A program made the position numbers and the translations under genes. From contig CBDAPX010000001.1 in NCBI GenBank assembly GCA_965198725.1, positions 2,790,001 through 2,854,000 of the forward strand: DNA of 64,000 bases, in the 5' to 3' direction. The notes under the pieces are model-generated. The model made no database searches. It was not told the origin of the DNA and saw nothing but the letters and a program-made list of their open reading frames with translations. Numbering within the stretch: position 1 is the first letter of the stretch; each line of letters begins with the position of its first letter. Shown here one piece after another: positions 1 through 5,934 of this stretch. The DNA comes from CBDAPX01 sp965198725 (lineage in GTDB: Bacteria; Pseudomonadota; Alphaproteobacteria; Rhodobacterales; Rhodobacteraceae).

Positions 1-146
1 GGGCCGCGCTGGCGCGGGCCACCTTGCGCGGCCATGAGCTGCAGGCGCGGCGGCTGGCGGAAGAACTGGAACTGGCGGAGCTTGGCCTGGTGGAAAGCGA
101 AGCCCGGCATATGGCGCTGCTGGCGCGGCTGGAGAGAGATTCATGA
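1..146 (+). CDS. 3' end of a phage-block protein (partial)
   Basis: Only the last 47 codons are inside the window, read in the frame that ends at TGA 144-146. The visible residues are almost entirely Ala, Leu, Glu and Arg and look like a continuous amphipathic helix or coiled coil. The stop overlaps the next start codon by ATGA, so it is translationally coupled to the block that follows. No family can be assigned from this fragment. Confidence 0.6.
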   Translation, partial: AALARATLRGHELQARRLAEELELAELGLVESEARHMALLARLERDS

Positions 147-520
147 GCGGCACCCCTATCCCCATCCCGGACCTGAGCCTGCCGAGCAGTGCGATGAGTG
201 ACGCTTACGCGGGCGCGGGTGAGGTGCTGACCGAGACGCTGGCGGAGATCGACACGGACGCAAGCTCGGGCGCGGTGTCAAATATCGGCGGGCCGGTGGT
301 GCTGGGCCTTGGCGGCGATGACGACTGGATGCGCGACGCGCTGGAATTTGTCAGCCAGGCACCGGCGGCGGTGCCGCTGATCGGGCGCGCCACGCCTCTG
401 AGCGGGCGCACATCAGGCCGCGCAGGCTCCGGCAACTGGCTCATCACGGGCCTGCTGATCGGCGGGGTTGCCCTGGGCGGCTGGTGGCTCTGGACAAGAC
501 TCGGGAAAGGAAAACGCTGA
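143..520 (+). CDS. phage-block protein with C-terminal membrane anchor
   Basis: A 125-residue protein. The first ~90 residues are acidic and Gly/Ser/Pro-rich; a single hydrophobic segment (about residues 98-117) is followed by a short basic tail, as in tail-anchored proteins with a small cytoplasmic or capsid-interior basic end. It overlaps the upstream gene by 4 bases and the downstream one by 1 base. No known family is recognised. Its place among many single-span proteins suggests a virion membrane or lysis-associated component, which is an inference from context. Confidence 0.7.
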   Translation: MSGTPIPIPDLSLPSSAMSDAYAGAGEVLTETLAEIDTDASSGAVSNIGGPVVLGLGGDDDWMRDALEFVSQAPAAVPLIGRATPLSGRTSGRAGSGNWLITGLLIGGVALGGWWLWTRLGKGKR

Positions 521-984
521 TGCTGGACGGAAGCTACACCCCCTCGCAAGAGCCTGTGACGCTCACGCGCGGGCTTCGGCTGGTTAAGCGCGAGATCGCG
601 GACGGGATCGAGATCTGGGCGGCGGGGCTGACGGAAGAGAATTGCTTTGTGGCAAGCTGCGGCAGGACCGTCCTGGTGATCGCGCCGGAGCGCGGGGCGG
701 CACCGGGGCACTGGCAGGTGGTCTGGGACTACGTGGAGACCTGGGGGGAGGCGCTGGCGATCTGGGCCAGGCTGCGGGACATGCCGGGGCTGACGCGCAT
801 CCGCGCCCTGCCCTCGGACAAGCTGACGGGCCTCAAGGCCCCCGTTGTGCTGGCCGCAAGGACGGCGATGGCGCGGCAGGGCTGGGCACTTGAGACCGGG
901 ACCGCTGACTGGATCATCACACGCCAGGAGACAGGACCAGACACGGGGCCAGACACGGGGCCAGACACGGGGGGAGACGGATAG
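520..984 (+). CDS. hypothetical phage-block protein with a C-terminal GPDT repeat
   Basis: A 154-residue protein starting at ATG 520, which shares one base with the previous stop and has a purine-rich ribosome site (GGGAAAGG) just upstream. An in-frame GTG at 484 is less likely because it lies deep inside the preceding gene. The body is mixed alpha/beta with no membrane segment. The last ~20 residues are a tandem Gly-Pro-Asp-Thr repeat encoded by a 12-bp direct repeat near 938-972. Such slippage-prone tails occur in surface-exposed or linker regions. Function unknown. Confidence 0.65.
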   Translation: MLDGSYTPSQEPVTLTRGLRLVKREIADGIEIWAAGLTEENCFVASCGRTVLVIAPERGAAPGHWQVVWDYVETWGEALAIWARLRDMPGLTRIRALPSDKLTGLKAPVVLAARTAMARQGWALETGTADWIITRQETGPDTGPDTGPDTGGDG

Positions 985-1592
985 TGGGTAGTCGCTCCAA
1001 ATCCCGCGCGTCCAACCGCACGTCCAGTCGCACCACGCACCGGACCAGCACCTCGACGCGCAATTATGACAACCGGGACTTTTCCGACCGGCGCAATATC
1101 AGGGTGGATGACCGCGACGTGGACAAGCGGGCGGTGCTGAAGGACGCCACCCAGATCATGGATTCGATCTACGTGAACGTGGACCCGTCCGACCAGGCGC
1201 TCAAATCCGTGGTTCTGGCCTGGCAGCGCAGCACCCATGCGCTGCTTGAGGCCCGGAGATTCGACGTGGGCGCGGCCACTGCGCTCTTGGGCGAGGTGAT
1301 CCGGGCGGCGGAAAACGGCATGATCGCGGTGACGGCGGCACATATGGCGCAGATGCGCAGCTGGCAGGACCAGCTGAACCAGCAGCTTGATTTTGCCGCC
1401 GCCTCGCTGGCCACCGGCGAACGGCTGATCGAAAGCGCAGGCCACCGGCAGGCGAGCATCTCCGAGCGCATTCTTGATCTGGCCGCCGGCGCGGTGGGCC
1501 AGACCTCTGACGGGCAGATCAGGCTGCTGGCCTGGACGCTTTTTGGCGTGGCCGGCGTGGTTTGGGCCGCGCGATACGGAAAAACGGGGTGA
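984..1592 (+). CDS. phage-block protein: basic N-terminus, helical core, C-terminal membrane segment
   Basis: A 202-residue protein starting at GTG 984, overlapping the previous stop by one base (TAGTG). The first ~38 residues are low-complexity Ser/Arg/Thr, strongly basic and probably disordered, as in nucleic-acid-contacting tails. Residues ~55-165 are predicted helical. One hydrophobic segment (about 178-196) lies near the C-terminus. The layout (basic arm plus membrane anchor) would suit a protein linking DNA to a membrane, but that is inference. No family recognised. Confidence 0.65.
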   Translation: MGSRSKSRASNRTSSRTTHRTSTSTRNYDNRDFSDRRNIRVDDRDVDKRAVLKDATQIMDSIYVNVDPSDQALKSVVLAWQRSTHALLEARRFDVGAATALLGEVIRAAENGMIAVTAAHMAQMRSWQDQLNQQLDFAAASLATGERLIESAGHRQASISERILDLAAGAVGQTSDGQIRLLAWTLFGVAGVVWAARYGKTG

Positions 1593-1603
1593 AAGGGGGC
1601 GTG

Positions 1604-1924
1604 ATGGACGCGTATCCGCTGACGCAATTTGCCTTTTACGAGATCCCGGCCGGGGGCAGCCGCGTGGACATCGGCACCCATGCGCAGGTGCGCTATCTCT
1701 GGGGGTCCGAAGACACGATTACGCTGCACCATGACGGGCGGGCTTACACGCTCACACGCGGCGCGTGGATTCGCGGCTCTTACGCCGGGGCGGCCATCGA
1801 GGTCACAAGCGAAAACGAAGCGCAGGTCGCGCTGGAACTGGGCCTGCGGCAGGTCGATGCGATCCCGCTGGCCCCGCCCAAACCGGCCGTGGAAGCAAAG
1901 ACACAAGAAAAAAAGGGCACATGA
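1604..1924 (+). CDS. hypothetical phage-block protein
   Basis: About 106 residues from ATG 1604; in-frame GTG codons at 1589 and 1601 are alternative starts. The GAAAGGGGG stretch at 1591-1599 best serves ATG 1604. The composition (many Gly, Ala, Thr and aromatic residues in short alternating stretches) suggests a beta-rich fold such as a head-fibre, spike or adaptor domain, with a charged Lys/Glu-rich tail. No membrane segment. The stop overlaps the next start (ATGATG). Function unknown. Confidence 0.6.
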   Translation: MDAYPLTQFAFYEIPAGGSRVDIGTHAQVRYLWGSEDTITLHHDGRAYTLTRGAWIRGSYAGAAIEVTSENEAQVALELGLRQVDAIPLAPPKPAVEAKTQEKKGT

Positions 1925-2619
1925 TGCGCGGGGTTCTGGGCACAGTCACGGTTCTGGGGCTGGGCTGGATTGCCTGGCGGGCGCTGCATGCGCACGGGCT
2001 TGTCGCTCTCGCGGCACCCTCGCTGGGACCACTGGGCGGCATGGTGGATGATGTGGCGGACCGCATCACGGGCCGGATCGGCGAGATCCTCAACGGGGCA
2101 CCGCGCGCAAGCGGCGATGTGGACCGGATCAGCAACACAACCGACCGCGCCATTGCCTATGCGCGCCAGGGCGGGGTGCCGGCGCGGGATGTGCCGCTTT
2201 TTGCCGCCATCATCGTGGTGGAAAGCGCGGTCAATCCGCTGGCGCATAACACCCAGGGCGAGGACAGCCGCGGGCTGATGCAGATCCAGCTCTACGTGGC
2301 CCAGAGCTTAAGCGCTCAGGGTCGTTTACCCGGACTTCCACGCGCTGATCTCGGCAAGATCCTCTTTGATCCGGTTTCCAATATCCGCATCGGCCAGGCG
2401 CTGATGCGGGCCAATCGCCAGGTGATGCCCGTGGAATGGCAGACATCGCAGGCCCGCGAGACCGAATGGCTGGCCCGCGCCTGGAATGGCGGCGCGGACT
2501 GGCACCAGGATGGCACCGGAGTGCGCGGCGCAACCTATGCCTATTGGCAGAAGGTCAGCGCGGCGCTGGAGCGGGTGGCTGAGCGCATGAGCAGGCCAGT
2601 GAACGGGGAGGGCGCGTAA
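1921..2619 (+). CDS. membrane-anchored lytic transglycosylase (SLT domain)
   Basis: A 232-residue protein predicted to cleave the MurNAc-GlcNAc bond of peptidoglycan. An N-terminal hydrophobic segment (about residues 5-22) would anchor it in a membrane. The SLT core starts near residue 75; the likely catalytic Glu is E101 in the V-V-E-S-A-V-N-P motif, followed by the family motif GLMQIQ around 118-123 and an AWNGG motif near 200. In phages such enzymes open the cell wall during genome entry or exit. Membrane-anchored virion transglycosylases are known in PRD1-like phages. It overlaps both neighbours, as in the rest of the block. Confidence 0.85.
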   Translation: MMRGVLGTVTVLGLGWIAWRALHAHGLVALAAPSLGPLGGMVDDVADRITGRIGEILNGAPRASGDVDRISNTTDRAIAYARQGGVPARDVPLFAAIIVVESAVNPLAHNTQGEDSRGLMQIQLYVAQSLSAQGRLPGLPRADLGKILFDPVSNIRIGQALMRANRQVMPVEWQTSQARETEWLARAWNGGADWHQDGTGVRGATYAYWQKVSAALERVAERMSRPVNGEGA

Positions 2620-2849
2620 TGGCGGCACCGATACTCTGGGGCCTCGGCATTGCGGCGGGCGCGGTGATTGGCTGGACCGGGTTCAAGGCCGGATCGGCGA
2701 TTGCCGAGGATGTGGACACGCTGGGCGATGTGGCCGTCGCAGGCGCGGCGGGCTGGATTGCCGGGCAGGTGACAAAAAACAGCCTCATTGGACTGGGCAC
2801 CGCCGCGGCGACCTGGTGGGCCTTGCAGCAACAGGAGGACACGGGGTGA
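2619..2849 (+). CDS. small Gly/Ala-rich membrane protein
   Basis: A 76-residue protein starting at ATG 2619, which shares one base with the previous TAA; GGGGAGGG lies just upstream. Two hydrophobic Gly/Ala-rich stretches (about 4-22 and 37-68) could form one or two membrane spans with GxxxG-like packing. No family recognised. Its size and composition resemble internal-membrane proteins of tailless phages, an inference from context. Confidence 0.65.
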   Translation: MAAPILWGLGIAAGAVIGWTGFKAGSAIAEDVDTLGDVAVAGAAGWIAGQVTKNSLIGLGTAAATWWALQQQEDTG

Positions 2850-2986
2850 AGCAAAAAGGATTCAAACGCCGCGATGATGTAAGCCGCGCCTGGGGCGGGG
2901 CCAATGCAGGGCTTGGCATTACGGGCGGCAATGGGCTGGTGCTGGCGGTGCTGCTGGGCCTCACGATCTGGAGGGTGATGACATGA
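2846..2986 (+). CDS. 46-residue single-span membrane protein
   Basis: This short ORF starts at GTG 2846 (overlapping the previous TGA by 4 bases) and ends at TGA 2984-2986 (overlapping the next ATG by 4 bases). A strong AGGAGG site lies at 2832-2837. The product has a basic N-terminal third and one hydrophobic segment (about residues 30-42). The two overlaps plus the ribosome site make it a real gene despite its length. Function unknown. Confidence 0.7.
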   Translation: MKQKGFKRRDDVSRAWGGANAGLGITGGNGLVLAVLLGLTIWRVMT

Positions 2987-3174
2987 TCAACATGTGGATC
3001 GACACGACATCAAAACTGCTGGCGCTCAAAAATCTCGACAAACTGCCCCGCTGGGTGGTTGTGGGGGGCGTGGTGTTTTCCGCTGCCTGGCTGATCGCGC
3101 AGGCGCGGCGGGATCAACTCGCAGATCAGGCCCTTGAGGCGCAGAACGGGGAGGCCTGGAATGACTGGCAGTGA
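2983..3174 (+). CDS. 63-residue single-span membrane protein
   Basis: Starts at ATG 2983, which overlaps the upstream stop. One clear hydrophobic segment (about residues 23-41) is preceded by Lys/Arg residues and followed by a charged, probably helical C-terminal part. No signal-peptide cleavage site is obvious. Function unknown; it belongs to the series of very small membrane proteins in this block. Confidence 0.65.
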   Translation: MINMWIDTTSKLLALKNLDKLPRWVVVGGVVFSAAWLIAQARRDQLADQALEAQNGEAWNDWQ

Positions 3175-3352
3175 TTTTGAAAAATTTGCCGAATTTGGCC
3201 TGGCCGGGCTGGTGATCGCGGCGCTGCTTCTGATGCTCTGGCACCAGAACCGGCAGCACCGCGAGGATCAGCGCGAATGGCGCAGGCTGATCGAGGCGTT
3301 CGGCGAAAAGATCGACCGCTTGACGGACGCAATCCGGGGCGTGATCCGATGA
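3161..3352 (+). CDS. 63-residue membrane protein with helical tail
   Basis: Starts at ATG 3161 with GGGGAGG about 7 bases upstream, inside the last codons of the preceding gene (14-base overlap). A hydrophobic span (about residues 13-27) is followed by a very charged helix rich in Arg, Glu and Asp. This shape (short span plus coiled-coil-like tail) is common in phage small membrane proteins and in spanin or holin accessory proteins. No specific family recognised. Confidence 0.6.
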   Translation: MTGSDFEKFAEFGLAGLVIAALLLMLWHQNRQHREDQREWRRLIEAFGEKIDRLTDAIRGVIR

Positions 3353-3750
3353 TCTGGGCGGCGATCAGCGCGGCGCTGGGGCTGGGCAAAGAGGCCGTGC
3401 AAGCGCGCGGGCGACTGAAGATCGCGGAGATCGAAGCCAAGGCCCGCATCGCGGAGGCCCGTGCCACCGCCGCGCAGAAGGCGGCTGATCACGATGCGGC
3501 CTGGGAAAAGCTGGCATTGAGTGACGCGGCGACCAGCTGGAAGGATGAATGGTGGACCATCCTGCTGGCGATCCCGCTGGTGCTGGCCTTCATTCCCGGC
3601 ATGCCGCCCTACATCGAGGCGGGCTTTGCCGCCCTCGATGAGACACCCGAATGGTATCGCTGGGGGCTGCTGGCCGCGATCAGCTTTGCTTTTGGGCGCC
3701 GGGTGATGCCGCAGATCGGACGGCCCGGAAAAAAGCCAGACGGAGGATAG
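3349..3750 (+). CDS. holin-like membrane protein
   Basis: A 133-residue protein starting at ATG 3349 (4-base overlap). A charged Ala/Glu/Lys-rich helical region (about 20-60) is followed by two hydrophobic spans (about 70-86 and 104-118) separated by a Pro-rich loop, and a basic C-terminus. Proteins with this layout are often found next to endolysin genes in alphaproteobacterial phages and are presumed holins. Here it lies one small gene away from an M15 endolysin, which supports a lysis role. Assignment is by architecture. Confidence 0.55.
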   Translation: MIWAAISAALGLGKEAVQARGRLKIAEIEAKARIAEARATAAQKAADHDAAWEKLALSDAATSWKDEWWTILLAIPLVLAFIPGMPPYIEAGFAALDETPEWYRWGLLAAISFAFGRRVMPQIGRPGKKPDGG

Positions 3751-3753
3751 ACC

Positions 3754-3882
3754 ATGGCACGCAAGAAGAGATTCAAAAAATCAGTGGCACGGGCCGAGAT
3801 GAAAAAGGCATGGGCCGCAAAGAAGGGCAAGCGGCCCAGCAAGGCGGCGCTGTCGAAAGCGATGAAGAAAGCATGGAAATGA
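3754..3882 (+). CDS. Lys-rich 42-residue peptide
   Basis: A short ORF with a GGAGG site at 3742-3746 and ATG 3754, ending at TGA 3880-3882. Roughly 40% of residues are Lys or Arg, arranged with Ala and Trp so that helices would be amphipathic. It could bind nucleic acid inside a virion or disturb membranes. It is placed between the holin-like gene and the endolysin. The strong ribosome site and tight spacing argue that it is translated. No family recognised. Confidence 0.6.
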   Translation: MARKKRFKKSVARAEMKKAWAAKKGKRPSKAALSKAMKKAWK

Positions 3883-3902
3883 ACGGGAAAGTGAGGGCTG
3901 AA

Positions 3903-4319
3903 ATGAGCAAGATCGAGACCCTGCACAAGGGGAATTTCCGCTTCGGGCGGCGGTCAAAACGCTGCCTTGTCGGTGTGCATCCCGATCTGGTGCGTGTCGC
4001 GAACCGCGCCATCGAGATCTCGCCGGAAGACTTTGGCATTCATTGCGGGCTGCGCACGATTCAAGAGCAGGAAATGCTCGTAAAGCTCGGCAAATCCCGC
4101 ACCATGGACAGCCGCCATCTGACGGGCCATGCCATTGATGTGCACCCGTGGATCGGCGGCACCATCCCCTGGGATGACTGGCCCGCCTGGACGCGCCTTG
4201 CGGGTGTGATCAAACAGGCCGCAGAGATCGAAGGTGTGCCCGTTGAGTGGGGCGGGGACTGGGCGCGGTTCATCGACGGGCCGCATTTCCAGTTGCCATA
4301 TCGGCCCTATCTTTCATGA
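3903..4319 (+). CDS. M15-family peptidase endolysin
   Basis: A 138-residue zinc peptidase of the VanY/L-alanyl-D-glutamate endopeptidase type, predicted to cut peptidoglycan cross-links at lysis. The zinc ligands are visible as H72 and D79 in the SRHLTGHAIDVHP motif and H128 in the GPHF motif; W116 and D119 precede the last ligand. ATG 3903 has a GAGGG site with good spacing; an in-frame ATG at 3879 overlapping the previous gene is an alternative. The small size and lack of a wall-binding domain are normal for phage endolysins of Gram-negative hosts. Confidence 0.85.
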   Translation: MSKIETLHKGNFRFGRRSKRCLVGVHPDLVRVANRAIEISPEDFGIHCGLRTIQEQEMLVKLGKSRTMDSRHLTGHAIDVHPWIGGTIPWDDWPAWTRLAGVIKQAAEIEGVPVEWGGDWARFIDGPHFQLPYRPYLS

Positions 4320-4331
4320 GGCCCTGACATC

Positions 4332-5138
4332 ATGACCGAACTGCAACCGGTGGACCCGGCCGAGCCGCTCGCGCCGTGGTTCGGTGGCAAGAAGTATCTG
4401 GCCAAGGAGATCGCGGCGCGGATCGAAGCGATCCCGCATCGCTGCTATGGCGAGCCGTTCGCGGGCATGGGCGGCGTGTTTCTGCGCCGCGCCCATCGCC
4501 CCACATCCGAGATCCTCAACGACCTCAATGGCGAGATCGTCAATCTCTACCGGGTGGTGCGCGAACATCCCGATGCGCTGGCGGCCAGTTTTGATCTGCT
4601 GCTGGCCTCCCGCGCGGAGTTTGCCCGGCTGATTGCAACCCCGCCCGAGACACTCACCGACATCCAGAGGGCGGCGCGATGGGCGTATCTGCAGCGGCTG
4701 TCATTCGGCGGCAAGCCCGCGCATCTGGCCACGCGCGGGCAGATGGCGCCTTCGGTGCATCATCCCGCCCAGCTGACGGCGCGGCGCATGGAGCAACTGA
4801 TCCAAGCGGCACATCGCCGCCTTCAGGGGGTGCATATCGAGCAGCTGGACTGGGCCGCGTTCATCCCGCGCTATGACCGGGACTTCACGCTCTTCTATCT
4901 CGACCCGCCCTACCAGGGCCATGAACGCGATTATGTGCGCGACATCTTCACCCGCGACGACTTTGCCCGGCTGGCGGTGATGCTGCGCCACATCAAGGTT
5001 CGGTTTATTCTCTCCATCAATGACACCGGCGAAATCCGCGACCTCTTCCATTGGGCCGCCATCGAGGAGATCGAGACGCGCTATTCGGCGAATGCGAAGG
5101 CCAACAAGCGGGTGCGCGAGTTGCTGATCTCGGGGTGA
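4332..5138 (+). CDS. D12-class DNA adenine N6-methyltransferase
   Basis: A 268-residue Dam-like enzyme that transfers a methyl group from SAM to adenine N6. Motif I-like residues are seen in PWFGGK (about 15-20) and EPFAGMGG (41-48), and the catalytic DPPY is at 191-194. The NDLNGEIVNLYR segment (about 63-74) is typical of the D12 family. No restriction enzyme gene lies next to it, so it is an orphan methylase, often carried by phages to evade host restriction. It is the last clear gene of the G+C-rich phage block, 12 bases after the endolysin. Confidence 0.88.
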   Translation: MTELQPVDPAEPLAPWFGGKKYLAKEIAARIEAIPHRCYGEPFAGMGGVFLRRAHRPTSEILNDLNGEIVNLYRVVREHPDALAASFDLLLASRAEFARLIATPPETLTDIQRAARWAYLQRLSFGGKPAHLATRGQMAPSVHHPAQLTARRMEQLIQAAHRRLQGVHIEQLDWAAFIPRYDRDFTLFYLDPPYQGHERDYVRDIFTRDDFARLAVMLRHIKVRFILSINDTGEIRDLFHWAAIEEIETRYSANAKANKRVRELLISG

Positions 5139-5182
5139 GCTTTGGGGGCGGGGGCTGAAACAGCATTGACCCGCGCAACAGA

Positions 5183-5279
5183 ACACAAACCCCCGGCTCA
5201 TGAGGCCGGGGGTTTTGCTTTGAGGGCAGGGGACTGATAAAAGCGAAACGACCCGGAACATGCGGTTCCGAGTCGTTTA
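5183..5279 (+). repeat. terminator/hairpin module, copy 1
   Basis: First of two ~97-bp direct copies (second at 5480-5578), estimated by eye at about 85% identical. It contains a G+C-rich hairpin with T-run (5188-5218) and a second hairpin (about 5248-5276) with arms like ACGACCCGGAAC and one internal mismatch. It ends the methylase transcript and leads into a small ORF at 5319. Confidence 0.75.
5188..5220 (+). terminator. rho-independent terminator after the methylase gene
   Basis: The stem AACCCCCGGC / GCCGGGGGTT with a 7-base loop is followed by TTTTGCTTT. It lies 50 bases after the methylase stop. Confidence 0.75.
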
Positions 5280-5318
5280 CAGAAAACCCCAAACCATCAC
5301 GAAAGGGGGTGATCACAC

Positions 5319-5468
5319 GTGCGAGACGTATTTACCAGCATTGCCCTGGGCCTTGCAATAGCGGCAAGCCGGAAGCTGAGCATCGAGAGGCGCAAACTCC
5401 GTATGTTCGAACACGAGCCAGGACCATACCCGGATCGACACCAGACAGGTAAAAAGGATCCTTCCTAG
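5319..5468 (+). CDS. 49-residue predicted membrane protein
   Basis: Starts at GTG 5319 with AAAGGGGG about 9 bases upstream, ends at TAG 5466-5468. Residues ~4-16 are hydrophobic; the rest is charged and Arg/Lys-rich. It sits between the two copies of the terminator module, so it seems to be a one-gene transcription unit. A second frame from GTG 5309 is open too but lacks ribosome-site spacing. No family recognised. Confidence 0.45.
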   Translation: MRDVFTSIALGLAIAASRKLSIERRKLRMFEHEPGPYPDRHQTGKKDPS

Positions 5469-5479
5469 TATATCATCTA

Positions 5480-5578
5480 AACATAAAGACCCCCGGTTCG
5501 GATGGCCGGGGGTTTTGCTTTGAGGGAAGGTGACTGACAAAAGAGAAACGACCCGGAACATGGGGTTCCGGGTCGTTG
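5480..5578 (+). repeat. terminator/hairpin module, copy 2
   Basis: Second copy of the module at 5183-5279. It has the terminator hairpin (about 5487-5518, T-run following) and a perfect second hairpin with 12-bp arms (about 5548-5575, loop ATGG). Copy 1 has one mismatch in the second stem. Like copy 1 it is followed at once by a ribosome site and a small ORF. Confidence 0.75.
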
Positions 5579-5600
5579 AGAAACAAAGGAGGCTCCCTTT

Positions 5601-5711
5601 GTGCATCGCGCTTTGCAGCACCTGTTTACGGGTCGGCTGGCGGCAGTTCAAGTGATACATGAAGATCGGGGTGTAAGTGCGATGCTGACAGGATGCGGGC
5701 GCGTCCAATAG
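5601..5711 (+). CDS. 36-residue small ORF after repeat copy 2
   Basis: GTG 5601 is preceded by an ideal AAAGGAGG at 5585-5592 with 8 bases spacing and ends at TAG 5709-5711. The product has no membrane segment and no recognised family. The main support is the ribosome site and the parallel layout with the 5319-5468 gene after repeat copy 1. It may be a leader peptide. Confidence 0.35.
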   Translation: MHRALQHLFTGRLAAVQVIHEDRGVSAMLTGCGRVQ

Positions 5712-5783
5712 AAAGACCTTACATTAGACCAATTGGCAAAAGGAAACTTATCGTTCGGGCCGTAAGCTTCTGAACTTCCTGCA

Positions 5784-5811
5784 TTGGCGTTTCACGCATA
5801 ATCAGTATTAT
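5784..5811 (+). promoter_or_regulatory. candidate promoter for the acyl-CoA dehydrogenase unit
   Basis: TTGGCG (5784-5789), 16-base spacer and TATTAT (5806-5811). The sequence is sigma70-like and the transcript would start near 5818, inside the dyad that follows. Confidence 0.4.
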
Positions 5812-5829
5812 GGTAATTTGTGAATTACC
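5812..5829. promoter_or_regulatory. perfect inverted repeat, candidate operator
   Basis: GGTAATT-TGTG-AATTACC, 7-bp perfect arms with a 4-base centre. It overlaps the expected transcription start of the acyl-CoA dehydrogenase gene, a position where a repressor would block initiation. The cognate regulator is unknown; TetR- and GntR-type proteins use dyads of this size. Confidence 0.4.
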
Positions 5830-5847
5830 CAGATTTGTGAAACAGCG

Positions 5848-5862
5848 TTCCGATATGCGGTA
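5848..5862. promoter_or_regulatory. IclR-like operator, site 1
   Basis: TTCCGATATGCGGTA resembles the TTCCGC-N3-GCGGAA type palindrome used by many IclR-family proteins and matches the palindrome at 26012-26026. It lies 72 bases before the dehydrogenase start. The IclR gene at 17212-18000 is the obvious candidate binder. Confidence 0.4.
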
Positions 5863-5934
5863 TTGGCATGGGCGCATTTCCAATCTACCTTGAGCCAGAC
5901 CATACGCCGTCCCTTACGACACGAAAGAACATCT

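Noticed and set aside
5313..5708. 131-codon minus-strand frame over the repeat modules
   Set aside because: It runs through both terminators and has no ribosome site; the plus-strand small ORFs fit better.
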